The notes beneath the pieces are model-generated. The model made no database searches, was not told the origin of the DNA, and saw nothing but the letters and a program-made list of their open reading frames with translations. Positions 11,531 through 23,409 of a stretch of 64,000 nt of DNA are shown one piece after another. This DNA is from Certhia americana (Eukaryota > Chordata > Aves > Passeriformes > Certhiidae): the NCBI GenBank assembly GCA_018697195.1, contig CM031864.1, positions 29,932,198 through 29,996,197 of the forward strand. Direction: 5' to 3'. Positions within the stretch are counted from its first letter, which is position 1, and each line of letters starts with the position of its first letter. The position numbers were made by a program, and so were the translations under genes.

Positions 11531-12549
11531 AGGTCAGTTTTACTAATGTCTTAATTTGGGGTGGAGAATGGGGGAAGAAACACTAAAAATCAGAATTATA
11601 TGCTGCCCAAATGACCCATTTGGGTGCAGGTCCAAAAGCTTGAATTTATTTTGGACTTGAGAGCATTTTGGATTATAGTTTATACAAGACAATATGAAGC
11701 TTGAAAGTGTTCAGCTGGAAGCAGAGCTGTCAATTGCGTGGCAAAGAAGGGCTTTGATCACCGGGAGAGGAATCATTTGGAGTCTTTCCTCTACTGCAGA
11801 TCTAGAACTTGCCGGGGAGGTTTCATCCCTGTTTGGAGGAGAGTCAGGAGTGGGAATTTTTTGCAGCCCCCTGAGTGTCTAGTTGCCTTCCCTGGGCTGC
11901 AGGAGGATAAATACAGGAGAATCGCTGCCAGCAACTCCTCTGCATCCTGAGGTGGGGAGTGGGACCGTGGGTGGGGCTGGAGCAGTTTGCTCCTGATGGA
12001 AGGCAGTTACTGGCAATTTACAGCGTGTTCGAGGAAGTCCCTCGGAAGAGGGTTTAAGAGTTGTTGAGTCAACACGAAACAATATATCAGTTAATGAAGT
12101 TTAATAGCACTGAATAAGAACTGCACTGCGGCTCTGGGATCCTCTTGCAAATGCAGTTACGGTCTGGAAAAGCCAGGCTGGGAAAGCAGTCCCTTGCTCC
12201 TGTCCGTATGTTGTTCCCTCCGTGCTTTGCAACTCAGATGCATTTAATGGCAAGCCAGTCCCACAGAGGTGATAACAGGAGCTGGCTGGCATCTCTCCTG
12301 CTCCTGCAGCATCAGCAAGATGATAAGCCCTGGGCATTTCAGCCAGACCTTCTCCAAATTAGCTCCAAACCCCAGCTTTTCCAACTGAAAGGCCCAGGGC
12401 GGAGTTCTGCTCGCCTCTCTTTAATCCCTCTGGAGGTCTCTGTGTTTTACAGGAAAGGGATTTTTATGAAATTGAGGTTTCCCCCAAACACACGCATTCG
12501 GGAATGGAGGTTTTGGCATCACAGGCAGAGATTTGCCGGTGGTAATTTC
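11531..12549. other. single-copy non-coding sequence
   Basis: No gene or interspersed repeat seen. AT-rich in the first third, including a TTGAATTTATTTTGGA segment, and otherwise ordinary spacer. Confidence 0.5.
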
Positions 12550-12581
12550 TTTTTTTCTTTTTTTTTTTTTTTTTTTTTTTT
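12550..12581. repeat. T-rich homopolymer tract
   Basis: Seven T, one C and then 24 T. No recognisable element body adjoins it. Confidence 0.9.
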
Positions 12582-14099
12582 CCCCTCTTGAAAATCTAAA
12601 GATGGCTTGGGACATCTGCAAAACTAGGGAGTGGGAGGGGAGGAAAAAGAGAGAGATGACAAAGAAACTACGAAAGCATTGCCAGGTTGGCAGATCCTTT
12701 CTCTACATCCCATACCCTTGCCCTATGCTGTCATACACACTTGCTGACTGCCACAATATTGAAGAAATGGGGTGGGTGGCACCACCTGGGGTAGGAGGGC
12801 AGGGATGAGGCCCAAGGACAGCCCTGGAGTTTTCCAATTTAATGATTTATTTTGATATTAAAAAAAAAAAAAAAGATAAATGGCAAAGGGGCTTTGGGGT
12901 GTGCTGGACTGTGGAGCTGGGCAGGAAGGGAGTGTGCCGGTGTTTCTGGGAATGGCTGGGTAGGTAGTGGCTCTCCTGGAAGCACCAGCCATCCTTGGAG
13001 CACTTCTGGATGCAGAGAGGAAGAGTTTATCACATCTCCTCTCCTGCTGCTCCATTGTGTCTGGCTTTCCTGATGGCAGAGCCCCATCATCCCTGCTTAC
13101 CTCCCACCCTGCTGGGATGCACTGAGCTCCTGTCTTTAGACAATCCTGACCCAGTTTTCCATGGAGCACTGAGAGGCAGTGCATTTAAGGGGTGCTGTGT
13201 CCCTGCCAAGCTCCTCTGCCAGCCTGAGCAGCACCTGGGCTCCAGAAATCCCTGCAGGAATTTGTCTGTCTTGAGGAGGGCATTGCCTCTCCCAGCCTGG
13301 CCTTGGCTATGGCAGGGCTGGGCTGTTCCTGCAAGAAATGCAACCAAAAATACCCATGTCAGGCAGGTCTGGTGGGGGTGGGAAAGCCATGGGCAATGAT
13401 TTGGGTTGCTCTGGTTTTGGAAGCACCTGGGGACGTGCGTGCATGCAGGTGCTCTTTCCAAAGTCTGCAGGCTTGTCCTGAGGTTCTTTTTTTCCCTCTC
13501 ATTGTTCATGTGACCTCCCTCATAAGGAAAACTGGGCCTGGTTTATCACATCTCTGTTCAAGAGCTGGGGAGGGTGGCTGTGATGGTGACAAAGCCAGTG
13601 CCCTGAGCTGTGTCCCTGCTGGGGCAGTGCTGACTAGGCAGGTGCTGGCAGGGCAGGGGGGCTCACAGGAGGTGCCCTGGGCAGGTCAGGAATGGGGAGC
13701 TGACTCTGCTGCTGCCCTTGGGGGTGTGGATGAGAGCAGCACCTGCTCCAGCACCTCCTTATGCCAGGGGTTCTAAAGTCACCTGGCCATCCCCTCCCTC
13801 ATCACCAGGACAAGGAGCCACCTCCAAACTCACCTGGCATTGACCTTGACTCCCCCTCTGTCTGATCAACACCTTCAGTTTCCCTGAAAACACCTGCAGT
13901 GGGTGTCCCTGCTGAAAGATGGCACCAGTCTGAAAGGCAGGGGGGGAAACCCAAGAGGGTTTTTTGTTTTGCTGGTTCTGTGAGAGTGTGGCAGAACCGA
14001 GGGAGGCTGTGGCCCGATCAGCATCCCAGCAGTTTCAGGCAAATCCACAGATCAGAGGGGGAAAACACCCTCTGGCATACTCAAAGTTCAAATATTTAG
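12582..14099. other. single-copy non-coding sequence
   Basis: No gene seen. It contains a 15-base A tract (12860-12874). Open frames on both strands between 12.8 and 13.8 kb reach 157 codons but are G/C-skew artefacts without domain resemblance. Confidence 0.55.
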
Positions 14100-14480
14100 A
14101 ATAAATGATGCCTGACCCTTTCTCCCTCTCTTCCCTTCCCTCTCTCGCCTTCCCCAGTGCCAGTTCCCAGTAACCCAGGTCCAATAATTTGGTTGTAATA
14201 AAATGTGACTGCTGGGGCTATTTTTACGGAGCTGGCACTCATTTGCATGCCGGCTCTGTGTGGGGCCCCAGGCAATCTTTTTTTCTCCCTCTCTCTTCCC
14301 CCTCCCCTTCCCCCCCACTTCCCTCACCCCGCTGGCATCCCTCTGATCAGAAGTGACAACAGAAACACAGCCGTATTTCCCGGAGATTTACAGAGTTAGA
14401 CGATGAAAGCTCAGAGGAACAGTTACAATAGGAAGGGGGACGCGAAGGAAAGCAGCGGGGGAAGTTCCTAAACTGATCGT
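14100..14480. promoter_or_regulatory. candidate conserved element flanked by polypyrimidine tracts
   Basis: An AT-rich core (about 14175-14260, with CCAATAATTTGG, TAATAAAATGTGAC and CATTTGCATGCCGG) lies between two pyrimidine-only tracts. The right-hand tract is listed separately as a G-quadruplex motif on the - strand. After it, CpG-bearing unique sequence (CCGTATTTCCCGG, GACGCGAAGG) continues to about 14480. No open frame or repeat is evident. Regulatory role is inferred. Confidence 0.38.
14298..14330 (-). other. G-quadruplex / i-motif capable tract
   Basis: On the + strand there are five C runs (5, 4, 7, 3 and 4 bases) separated by 1, 2, 4 and 3 bases. The - strand therefore satisfies the G3+N1-7 rule more than once. 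Folding is predicted from the pattern only. Confidence 0.7.
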
Positions 14481-17400
14481 TTTCAAATGTCAACTCTGCT
14501 CTCGGGGGCTCTGGCGGCTCCGGGAGCCAGCCCATGGCTTCGGGAAATGCCAGGAGGAAGCTGAGGTAGAGGCATGAGGGTGGAGGAAGCTGGTGTTGGA
14601 TGGAGGAGGCCAGCCCATCCCTGCCCATTCCCTGGGGGCTGGAGAGCCATTGCTCGCTCGGGGTGGCTCCATGGAGTTTTATCCTTGAGCCTGTGATGGT
14701 GTTGCTCCCCCAAATTTGTGTGTGTGTGGGGCACTGGCTGCTTCTGGGGCTGCTGCCCCTCTTCCTTCGGATCCATCAAGCAGTCCAGGAGCAGCTCCTT
14801 GCTTGGGAGCTGTGGCCTCCCTCGCCCTTCTCAGCTCTGGGGTGTCCCCTGGGCACTGGAGGAAGGAGAGTGGTGGGGACCTGGCTGAGACACGGCAGGA
14901 GCCAAAGCTATAGGCTGAATTTTTTTGAGAAATTTACAGTTTGTTGCAGTTTCTCTCCTCCTGAGGCCTGGAGAGGCCTCGAGCTGGGAGCCAAACAACA
15001 CCCAGGTACGCTTGGGAAATAAGTGCTGCTCTCCTGATGCCCAAGACATCTTGGGGCAGGGCTTTAAATCCAGGTTTAAAGGTGCCAAGAGGCTCCCTGA
15101 GGTGATGCTGTCACCAGGCTGCAGGAGATGAGAGTTGGGGGGAGACATTTTGGGGGTCCTTGGTGAGGACTGTGGCCAGGAACCAGCTGTGGTGGCCAAA
15201 CCCTGCTGGTAAATGGGGCCCTGGGCACACAGTGCTGGGGATCCTGGAGGAATGGGAGCAAGGTGGGATGCCATGCCCTCTCCTTCCACCCCACCAGCTG
15301 CACGTGGGCACCCAGCACCCTCACACCAGCTGCTCTAGCAAGCAGCTCCAATGGAGATGGGGACAAGTGGGACCTTCCCAGCTGGGGGCTGCAGTACAGG
15401 GTCTTGGTCCCCCTTATCCTCGTCCCCCCTCCAACCCCCCCCCCTCTCTCTCTCCCCTCTCTGTTTCTCTCCTCAGCGCCACTGTCAAGCAACTTGATCA
15501 CCTGCCAACCCGTATTGATTTTTGCTTCCCAATCTCCAAGCTGGATGGAAGGAAAAGATTAAAAACAGTTTGTCAGTTTGAAGTTGAATAAGAATTCAGC
15601 ACAAGGGATATCGCAGCGGTTTTGGGGGGGGGGCCCCAAGGGGTCAAGGGATGGTATTGGGGAGGGTGTAACCCTTTGGCACCCTCTGCTCCCGAGGGGA
15701 TCTGATCCAGCATTCCTAATGTCTGGGTGTGACCTCCTGCCTGCTGCTGGAGGGCTGCCTGCATCCCTTGCCCTCTGGGTGTTTTTCTGGGGGGTCCCTG
15801 CAGCCCCCACAGCAGCATGTGGGATGCTTCTCCTTCCTGGTCTTCCTGCTGCTCCGCCTGTGGTGCCCAGCCCCGGCACTCCCGTCCCCACGTGTCCCCT
15901 CCGCCACTGCCATTAGTATTCATGTGGTGGGTCCCCTGCTGTCCTTGTCAAGACTGAGTGGGCAGAGTAAGGAAATTTGCCCTTCAAAAAATGAGAATCA
16001 TTTGAGTCAGGGAAGCTCTTCCGTGGCGCGTGTGGTTTCTTTGCCAGCCCTGGGGATGACGAATGGTGCGCAGACATCCCTGTGCGGTGAAGAAAGGGAT
16101 GTCTGGTGAGGATTGGGAAGGGTTGGGGGTGCCTTGGGCTGGCTGGGCTGTGGGAAAGGGACAATGTGTGCTTGCCCAGGGAGTGATACTCCAGCAGGTG
16201 ATGGAGAATGTGCCGAGGCAAGAGAACCTCTTGGCTGCTTGGTTTCCTCAGGCTCAGGGCTGCACTTCTTACCAGAAATCTCCAGAAAATTCCCCACGGG
16301 ATGGGACAGGAATGGCAGGTGAAGCTGGGGTGCAGTCCTCGCTGGTGTCCTGACAGCAATGAGCCTGTGCTGCTGCCCTGGGTGAGGGCTGCTTGTCCCA
16401 TCGTTGCTTTTCCTCCCCGCTTCTTTAAGGGAAGGTGAGAGCTGGAGGCTCAGGAGTCTCATTGCTGCTATTTCTGGTCAGTGTCCAGTAAGGAGCTGCT
16501 GAGATATATTTGCCTACTTAAAAAGTAGGGTGGATTTACTTCCATTTAAGGCAGGTGTATTTCCTTACCTAAATAATAGATGGTTATGTCCTCAGCCAGG
16601 CTGGGCTGGCAGAGTTCCTCCAGGGTCAGCAGAGCTGTGCTGGCTGACATCCAGAAGAGAGGGCCTGGTCCTTCCAAGGAGGATGTGTAGGGAAAGGATG
16701 CAAAGGAAAGTGGCCCTGCTCACAGGGGTCTGGGTTGTAGCTCTGCCTCTGTCCTGGGATACATGGGACACTTTATCTCAGCCCAAGCCATGGTCTGTGC
16801 CTCATGATGGAGGACCTTGACCTGGTAGTCAAAGAGCAGCAACTGTCACCCCCTGGAGGCCCTTCTGCCTGTTCTGGGTAGTGTGGGAGCTGGGGCAGCT
16901 GCTGGCAGTCACCTCTTGGTCCTTTTGTGCACTGGTTTGCTCTCTGGCTAAATCGAGGTGGTCTTTGGGGAGCTTGGGACAATGACTGGCTCTGAGGACA
17001 AGTTCTCCCGTGGTCCCATCTCTTGCCTGGAGCCCCTGGATCTGTCACCCACCTCCTCAGATCTGAGTCCCAGGGATGCTGTGGCATCTCCTAGGCATGG
17101 GGAGAGCAAACGAGAAGCCCTGCATTTGCCAATATCCCAGGTGAGCACGTCAGCTGATGCCCACTGACAGCCTGAGGGATCCCTTGGCTGGGGGAGCTGC
17201 AGGGCATCACTAGCACTCAGTGCTGGGAAGGGACAGCTGGACCTGCTGCTGGCCTTGGCCACCCTCTTCCTGCAAACCAGGGTGCTGTGGGGACTGGCTG
17301 GTGGCCACGAATGGCCAGGGGACACAAACTGGGCTCAGGCTGTGCTGGGGGTGGCTAAATGGCCCTGGTGATAGAGTAGGAATGCACCACAAAGCACAAC

Positions 17401-18119
17401 TGGGTCAGGGAGGTTGGCTCATCCTCCCTGTGCTGCTGGCAATCCACAGGTGAAGCTGGACCCCAAAAAAGCCAGGACTGACCTTGGTAGATGGAGGCTG
17501 TGCTTCCCCTTCTCCTCAGGGTGAGGGCAAGGTGCTCTGGGGGGCGGCAGGCAGGAGATGCCAGAACCAGTGAAGCACGAGAGGCTCACAGGGAAAGGTC
17601 GTGGAGAGTTTTAAGTGGAAATGTCACTGTGGCTCTGTCACAAGGAGCGTGGAGCCAGGGTGCATGTGGCTGGGTGGCTGAGGGCAGGCTCACCCAGCTG
17701 TGCTTCCCTGGCCCTGGGAAAGGGGCTAGGGCAGGTCCCCTCCGCATATCCCCTGCCTGACTTTGCCCTTTTCCCCCCTGTCCTTCTCTCTTTTCCCAGT
17801 GCCCATCTGCTCACTGCTTTCTACTCCGGTGCCACTGAACGGGAGATTGTTCTTCTGGGCAGGTGGAAGGGCAAAGAGGAAATCCTGCATTTCCTAATCC
17901 CAGACAGGCTGTGCCTTGACTTTTTCCCTGTACAAAACATGGCCAAGTGAGCCCCTGCTCTCCACTGTGACTGTGGCTGCAGGTGCCAGCCTTTGCCTGT
18001 CCCTCTGCCTGTTCTGGAGCCCTCTATGTGAGGAGAAGATGCCATAATCCCACCACCCAATGGCAAGGAGAGGATGGGGCTGTGGAGCTGCCACATGGCC
18101 AGCACCAGCTCTGGAGCCT
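14481..18119. other. long single-copy GC-rich non-coding stretch
   Basis: No repeat or defensible exon was found. Overlapping open frames of 100-160 codons on both strands are typical of GC-rich spacer. Items worth noting are a polypyrimidine/acceptor-like site (separate entry), a G10CCCC run at 15624-15637, and a short GT repeat near 14716-14730. Confidence 0.5.
15405..15476 (+). other. long polypyrimidine tract ending in CAG (splice-acceptor-like)
   Basis: About 70 bases almost purely C and T, including a C10 run at 15435-15444 and CT repeats, ending TTTCTCTCCTCAG. This is the pattern of a strong vertebrate 3' splice site. Downstream sequence from 15477 stays open for 38 codons in one frame, to a TAA ending at 15591. 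It may be a genuine unannotated exon boundary or simply a pyrimidine repeat. The - strand is also G-quadruplex prone. Confidence 0.35.
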
Positions 18120-18400
18120 GCTTCTGATTTTTTTTTTTTTAATTTTTTTTTTCCCTAGCCTTAATTACTGAATTTCCATATCATCAATTCCCTGCGAGTC
18201 AGCACTTGACAGGGAAGGCTGTGGCTACTGTCCTTGCTGCTGCCATCAGAGAGCACCCGCTCCGTCCAGGGGACAGCTCTCAAAACGTTATTTTTATCTC
18301 TGTCTCATAAAGCCTGTTCTGTATAAATATATTTTAATTAATTAATAAATGGGATGTAATGAATTCTGGCAGGGTGACATTTGAGCATAAAGCAAGGCTT
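18120..18400. promoter_or_regulatory. AT-rich candidate conserved element
   Basis: Starts with a T-rich tract (18128-18152), followed by CCTTAATTACTGAATTTCC, a CpG-retaining middle (CCTGCGAGTCAGC, AAAACGTTATTTT), and TTTTAATTAATTAATAAATG near 18333-18350. Several TAATTA cores make it a plausible homeodomain-bound element. Part of the AT content could be simple low-complexity sequence. Confidence 0.38.
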
Positions 18401-18454
18401 AAACAGATCCTGACATGTGTTAGCTGGGAAAACACAACACACCCGTGTGTGCAC

Positions 18455-18507
18455 CACACACACACACACACGCATAATTTTTATTTTTTTTTATTTTTAT
18501 TTTTTGA
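18455..18507. repeat. compound (CA)9 microsatellite and T-rich tract
   Basis: Nine CA units at 18455-18472 are followed after a short gap by a T-rich run broken by single A residues up to about 18505. It is a simple compound repeat. Confidence 0.88.
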
Positions 18508-18984
18508 CTCATTGGGATGGTTATGCAATGAACAGGTTTGTGAGGGTCACTTTGGGGTGAGAGGTGAGAGCTAAAAGTGCTGCCTCTGCCAAAGAACCAC
18601 GGAGGCAGTCCCCTGGGTTTCCTCTGTCCTGAGCTGGAGAGGAGAAGAGAATAGATTGCTTCCTCTCCCAGAAACTGATGAGATGTCTCCAAACAGTGGA
18701 GGAAAAGCTGGAATAACCCTGTCTTGTCCACCCTGTGCCATTGGCTCTGGAGGGCCCTGTGGCTCGGCTGAACATTGGAGGAGAGGGGACCTGAATTTGT
18801 GGCATATCGATGCCTTGGATAGGATCCTTGTGTTCCTGCTGGCTTGTGGCCACCCTCAAACTCAAGCCAGAAATAAAACCAAGTGGTGCCACATTTGCCT
18901 GGGGAGGTGATGATGATGATGCTCTGGTGCACTGTAGGATTTGGGGGTTTTTTGTTTCTCTAAAATAAAAAGAAGACCACATAA

Positions 18985-19260
18985 GATAGGACAAGGCGTA
19001 ACAGATTCAAATAGAAAGAGGGGAAATTCTGGTTGGATATATGGCAGAAATTCTTGGCTGTGAGGGTGGGGAGAACCTGGCACAGGTTTCCCAGAGAAGC
19101 TGTGGCTGCCCTGTCCCTGGAAATGTTCAGAACTAGACTGGATGAGACTCTGAGCAGCCTGGTCTAGTGCAAGGTGTCCTGGCCCATGGCAGGGAGGTGG
19201 GAACAAGATAATCTTTCAGGTCCCCTCCAACCCAAACTGTTCCATAATTCTATGAATTCT
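18985..19260 (+). mobile_element. CR1 LINE 3' fragment
   Basis: Sense-orientation avian CR1. Landmarks are GATAGGACAAGG at the left, GAAATTCTTGGCTGTGAGGG, CCCAGAGAAGCTGTGGCTGC, a CCTGGAAATGTTCAG segment, CAAGGTGTCCTGGCCCATGG, and the terminal CAGGTCCCCTCCAACCCAAA followed by a degraded ATTCTATGAATTCT tail. About 275 bp are retained, 5'-truncated and non-coding. Confidence 0.94.
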
Positions 19261-20179
19261 TTGAAGATAAAAGCACAGAGCTATGCTGGGGCTCCCTGCC
19301 AACTCTGGCACTGATGGGAAGTTCCTATGGATCTGAGGGGTGGGGGGAACTCCAAGGGTGGCCCTGTTTTGGACCAGGGATTGGAAACCTGAAAGAATAA
19401 GGAAGATCCCATGACTGGTTTGGTGTTTTGGGCCTGTCTTGGTTCTAGTGGCACCTGCTGGGGGAAACATCCATCACAAGGAGTCCTGTGCTTGCAGGGT
19501 AGGTACAGGATGTGTGAGAAAGTGGAGTAATGAAAACTTCACCCCATTCCTTCCAGCACGTCTCTGTAGCTGGAGGCTGCATTTCTGCACAGAGCCAGGA
19601 GCAGATCTGCTCTTCCATAACTGGGGTGCAGGCCTGGAGGCAAAAGTGAAGAATCTTCTCAAAGCCAGTCATTGCTGTCTGAGTGCAGCCCACCTGGTGG
19701 AAGAGTAGGGTCTAATAGTGAATATTTTCCAGTCTCGGATCTTGAGGACGGAAGTCTTCTCCCTTCCTAAATTTGGGGCTGTGAATTTATGGCCCTGCTC
19801 TGCTGAGGCTCGGGTGAGAAAATGATGTTGGTCCCGACCACATGTGCTCTAAAGCTACAGGTTACACCTGGGAATCTCAGAGTGTGTGAGAAGGGAATAC
19901 AGTGCAGAGGAATCCTCCAGCAGCACAGAAGAGTTGCCCAAAGACCCATAATCCTGATAAAGCTCACAATCCCTTGGGAGCCGTGCCTCTCCATGCAGCT
20001 ACCCTTGGTTGTGGCCAGAAACTGTCCCCACTGGCTTTTCCTTCCTCTGCCCAACCCACCAGGACACCCAGTGGGCTTTTCTTAACGCTGCCTGAAGCTT
20101 TGATCCCTCCATCCTGGGTTATTCCAGCTCTGTATCTGCCCGTGGGGAATTTTGGGAGATGAAAGGGCATGTCCGGGAC
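19261..20179. other. single-copy non-coding sequence, nothing recognised
   Basis: Spacer with no repeat, RNA gene or exon-like open frame that I can support. Confidence 0.55.
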
Positions 20180-20540
20180 TTTTCAACCGACTATAGCTGC
20201 ATATGTATAGGTATTTGATCAAATAGAAAGGGCTTGTTGTTTGCCCTTCAGCTTTAGTTACGAGTTTTGGCTGCTGGAAAGATCACAGGGAAGCAGATTT
20301 GAGGCTGGTCTCCCTGTGGGAGGGGGTGGGTGGGTAGACTGGGGGATTTCAGTGTTTTTCCTCTGTAGAATGGGTCAATATTCCTCCCCTCTCCCTCGAG
20401 TAGCTAATAATATAGTGGTTGGCTCTTCTTCGCCCAGCAGGGTTATTGTCATCCTTGCTAAAGTTTGACATTTTACACTTTAGCTAAGCACAGCCTTAGG
20501 CAAGAAGCTGCTAAGAGACAGATTTCCTTATTAAAAGAAG
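20180..20540. promoter_or_regulatory. AT-rich candidate element with embedded G-quadruplex and hairpin
   Basis: AT-rich, repeat-free sequence (GCATATGTATAGGTATTTGA, AGCTAATAATATAG) that surrounds a strong G-run motif, listed separately. It also holds an inverted repeat of GCTAAAGT (20457-20464) and ACTTTAGC (20477-20484) with a 12-base loop. Regulatory function is inferred from composition only. Confidence 0.33.
20318..20345 (+). other. G-quadruplex motif with single-base loops
   Basis: GGGAGGGGGTGGGTGGG at 20318-20334 has four G runs joined by loops of one base each, the arrangement known to give very stable parallel quadruplexes. A fifth run (GGGGG) follows at 20341-20345. Folding is inferred from sequence. 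Confidence 0.75.
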
Positions 20541-20999
20541 ATGTCACCAAAAGAGCAAGTCAACAAATATGCCACTGCCCAGAAACAGTCCTGTGACTGG
20601 GAGAGTCGAGGAGGGCAGCAAGCAGAGCCAGTGTGGGTGTGGGGCTGCGGAGGGACAGCCTGAGCCATCTGGGGACACAAGGGGCCTTCACCCACTGCTT
20701 GAGACTCCCCATGCAGTGGCACCTATTTGCAATGAGGCTCTGGGGACTTCATGCAGAGTGAACCATTCCCACCATGGTCTGTTATCTCCAGGGTGTTCAT
20801 CCGGGTGTCTTTCTGAGTCTGAAAGCATTTACAGGGATTTTTTTCTCTCAATGTTGCAGTCACAAAAATGCCAGACACACATAGAAAGCTGCAGGCAGTT
20901 CCTTTTCGTATTTTTTAAAAAAACATATAATCTGAGCATGCCTGGTCATGTGCCTCTTTCCCTACACTGCTGACAACAGGGTTTTTTTTCCCTCCCCTT
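20541..20999. other. single-copy non-coding sequence, nothing recognised
   Basis: Ordinary spacer. No repeat, splice-bounded frame or structured RNA signature recognised. Confidence 0.5.
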
Positions 21000-21215
21000 T
21001 ATGGAGTTTAAGGATACTACACTTAATAGTAGTTAGTGATGTCAGTGCTCTTTGGTACCGCAAATCTCTGGTGTGAGATAATCTCAGCTAATGATCAGCA
21101 TAAAACAGGTAGAGGTCAGTATTTTAGCGTTGCTATAAATCCCACATTTGCTGTGATTGAGTTGGAAGGAGACGATCCCATTAACCTTTCCATTGTGTTG
21201 ATAGGATGTGTGTCC
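21000..21215. promoter_or_regulatory. candidate conserved non-coding element
   Basis: Repeat-free AT-balanced block containing GGTACCGCAAATC, GAGATAATCTCAGCTAATGA (with an inverted GAGAT/ATCTC pair), TTTTAGCGTTGC and CCCATTAACC. The block ends sharply at a GC-rich spacer. Enhancer role is an inference. Confidence 0.33.
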
Positions 21216-22079
21216 CGCCCTGGTCACTCGGGGTGGAGGAGCTGCCATCACCTTCCTCCTCCTCCTCTTCCTGCAAGGCTCAGGATGCTGTCCAGGGTGG
21301 TAGGTGCCCCATCTGCCTCTGCAGCCTTAATTAGGGTGACATTGTGTGATGGGAGAGCAGCCTCTGCCACACCAGGAGAGGCAGACAGGTGCTGGCAGCT
21401 TTTACCCTCAGCATGTCCCACCTTGGAAAGAGCAACGGGCACCCAAGCCAGGCATGGGGGTGGAGGGAGCCCTCAGGTGCCAAAACTCTGGGATCACTAC
21501 CCAATTTGACAGCCCCCATGGCTTTTGGTGGGTCCAGAGAGCTGTGACACCACCCCGGGTGCTGTGCTCCGATAACCGGGAGATCCAGGCAGTGTGGAGG
21601 GGAAAAATAAGATAGAAAAGTCAATGGAGCAACATGGTTAAGAACCAAAATGCATAAAAGTCAGGAAATCAAGTATTTAGAGGCTCCTACAGGACCATTA
21701 AATTGGTGAAGGCTGTGCTTATGTACACGGGCACAGTTTTCCCTTTATGTGGGCCTGGTGGGCAGTGCCTGGGGTGAACCTCACTGCTCCAAACACCACT
21801 GGCAGCCTTGGGGTCCATGGAGAGGGGCTTGGGGGAGGATGGAAAAGACCTGTGCGAGGATGGAGGGATGGCCACGAGGGTCCTCCAGGGGGCTCCCCGC
21901 GGCACCACCCCCTCGCAAACCTCATCCTGCCTCTCCTGCCCTCTCTGCTCTCAGTTAACAGCCAGGATTTCTCTGGCAACACCATTCAGAGACCCAGGGT
22001 TTCACTGCACTTCAGACCACACCTTCTCCCTGCTGTCCCTGATTAGTTACCTTGGTTGTAGGGCAGCTCTAATTTGATC
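21216..22079. other. single-copy GC-rich non-coding sequence
   Basis: No interspersed repeat or real exon. Three overlapping open frames on each strand near 21.7-22.0 kb reflect low stop-codon density in GC-rich DNA. Confidence 0.5.
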
Positions 22080-22330
22080 AGCGTTGGAAATCAGTGCAGG
22101 GCTGGAACCTTTTTCCCTGTCTTTCAACTGAATGGATAGAGAGGGCAGAAATAAAGGCTCCCTCGGGTTCTGGTTCATATGTCACCATGAACTGCATTAA
22201 TGAATCACTGGTCCCAGAGCACATTTGCGGCTTGTTACCAGCAGATAATCCTGCACTGTGACCCAATTGCTACTTGGCTGCCCAAGAGGAGATCTTTCTC
22301 CAAGGCCCTGAGGAGCAAAGATGGGCTGGG
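22080..22330. promoter_or_regulatory. candidate conserved non-coding element
   Basis: Mixed-composition, repeat-free block with GAACTGCATTAATGAATCAC (TAAT cores), CATTTGCGGCTTG, CAGATAATCCTGC (a TAATCC OTX-type core) and CCCAATTGC. No protein-like open frame. Function inferred from motif content. Confidence 0.35.
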
Positions 22331-23409
22331 CTGGAAGTTGCCTTCAGCTTTGGAGCTGGAGCTGATGCATTCATTAGGGAGGTTTTTCCTGGCCAGTGCT
22401 TGGCTTTGGGTTTTCTTTTTTTGCTTTGTTTTTTTCTTTAAATTTATTTTATTTTTAATGGAGAAAGCTTGGAAAAATAACCCTGGAAAACTTGCTGCCA
22501 TATCATCCTGCCACAGGAGGATGTCCCCTGCGTTACTGTACAGCCTTGCTGGATGTCTCATGCCTTTGATCAGCTAATGAGAGGCTCCCCAGTGTTCCCA
22601 GTTACTTCAAGCCTCCGTGGCATGGGAAGGTGGAGCTGGCACAGGGAGGGGGATGCTGAGCACAGGAGGAAGATAGAGGTGGTGAAGGTGCTGGGATGAG
22701 ATCACGGGACATCTGAACTCCAGAGGAGCTGAGGGAACACCAGCAATGGCAGTACAGCTCACCCAAGCTGTCCCCAGACTGTTCTGCTTGTGAGGGAGCT
22801 GCCATGCCTGGTGGCATGTGCCCCAAAAAATGTGCTCTGGTCCCTGAGAGAAGGCAGATAATCTGAGGTGTGTGAGTGCTGCTCCTCCTCCCTGCCCGCC
22901 AAAAACCAGCCACATACATTCTCCACAGAAAAGAGACAGTGTTTTCAGCTAAGGCATTTCTAATCCTGTAATTAGATGTTTTTTATCTGGCTCCTTATTT
23001 TGCTGGGAAGGATGATGTTATCTCTGGCCCTTGCAGGGAGATCTGGGTACATTTCCAAGGCCTCAGGCTTCTTCTCTGACCTTGAGCAAGGCCACTTCAA
23101 CTCCTCTCGCCCCAGAGGAGTTTTCTCAGTCCAGACTGAGAAAAGAAAAGGGACCGTGGATGCTTTATTTCACCCACTCCTTATGTGGCCTGGCTGACCC
23201 ATGGGGTCAATCCCTGGGGCTGGCCATAAACTGATGCACCTGGCCCATGGTGGGCATGGCTCAGAGCAAGCTCCTCCAGTCCTGTGGCCTCCCTTCAGCC
23301 ACACTCATCAGCAGGAGCTGGGTGAGAAAGTCCTTTTCAGCCCCCATCCTTCTCAGCTTCTAGGACAGGAGGTGACCTGTCCAAGGAGACCCTTCATCCA
23401 CTAAAACCA
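22331..23409. other. single-copy non-coding sequence with a T-rich patch
   Basis: The only low-complexity feature is the interrupted T-rich stretch at about 22410-22460. No gene or mobile element recognised. Confidence 0.5.
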
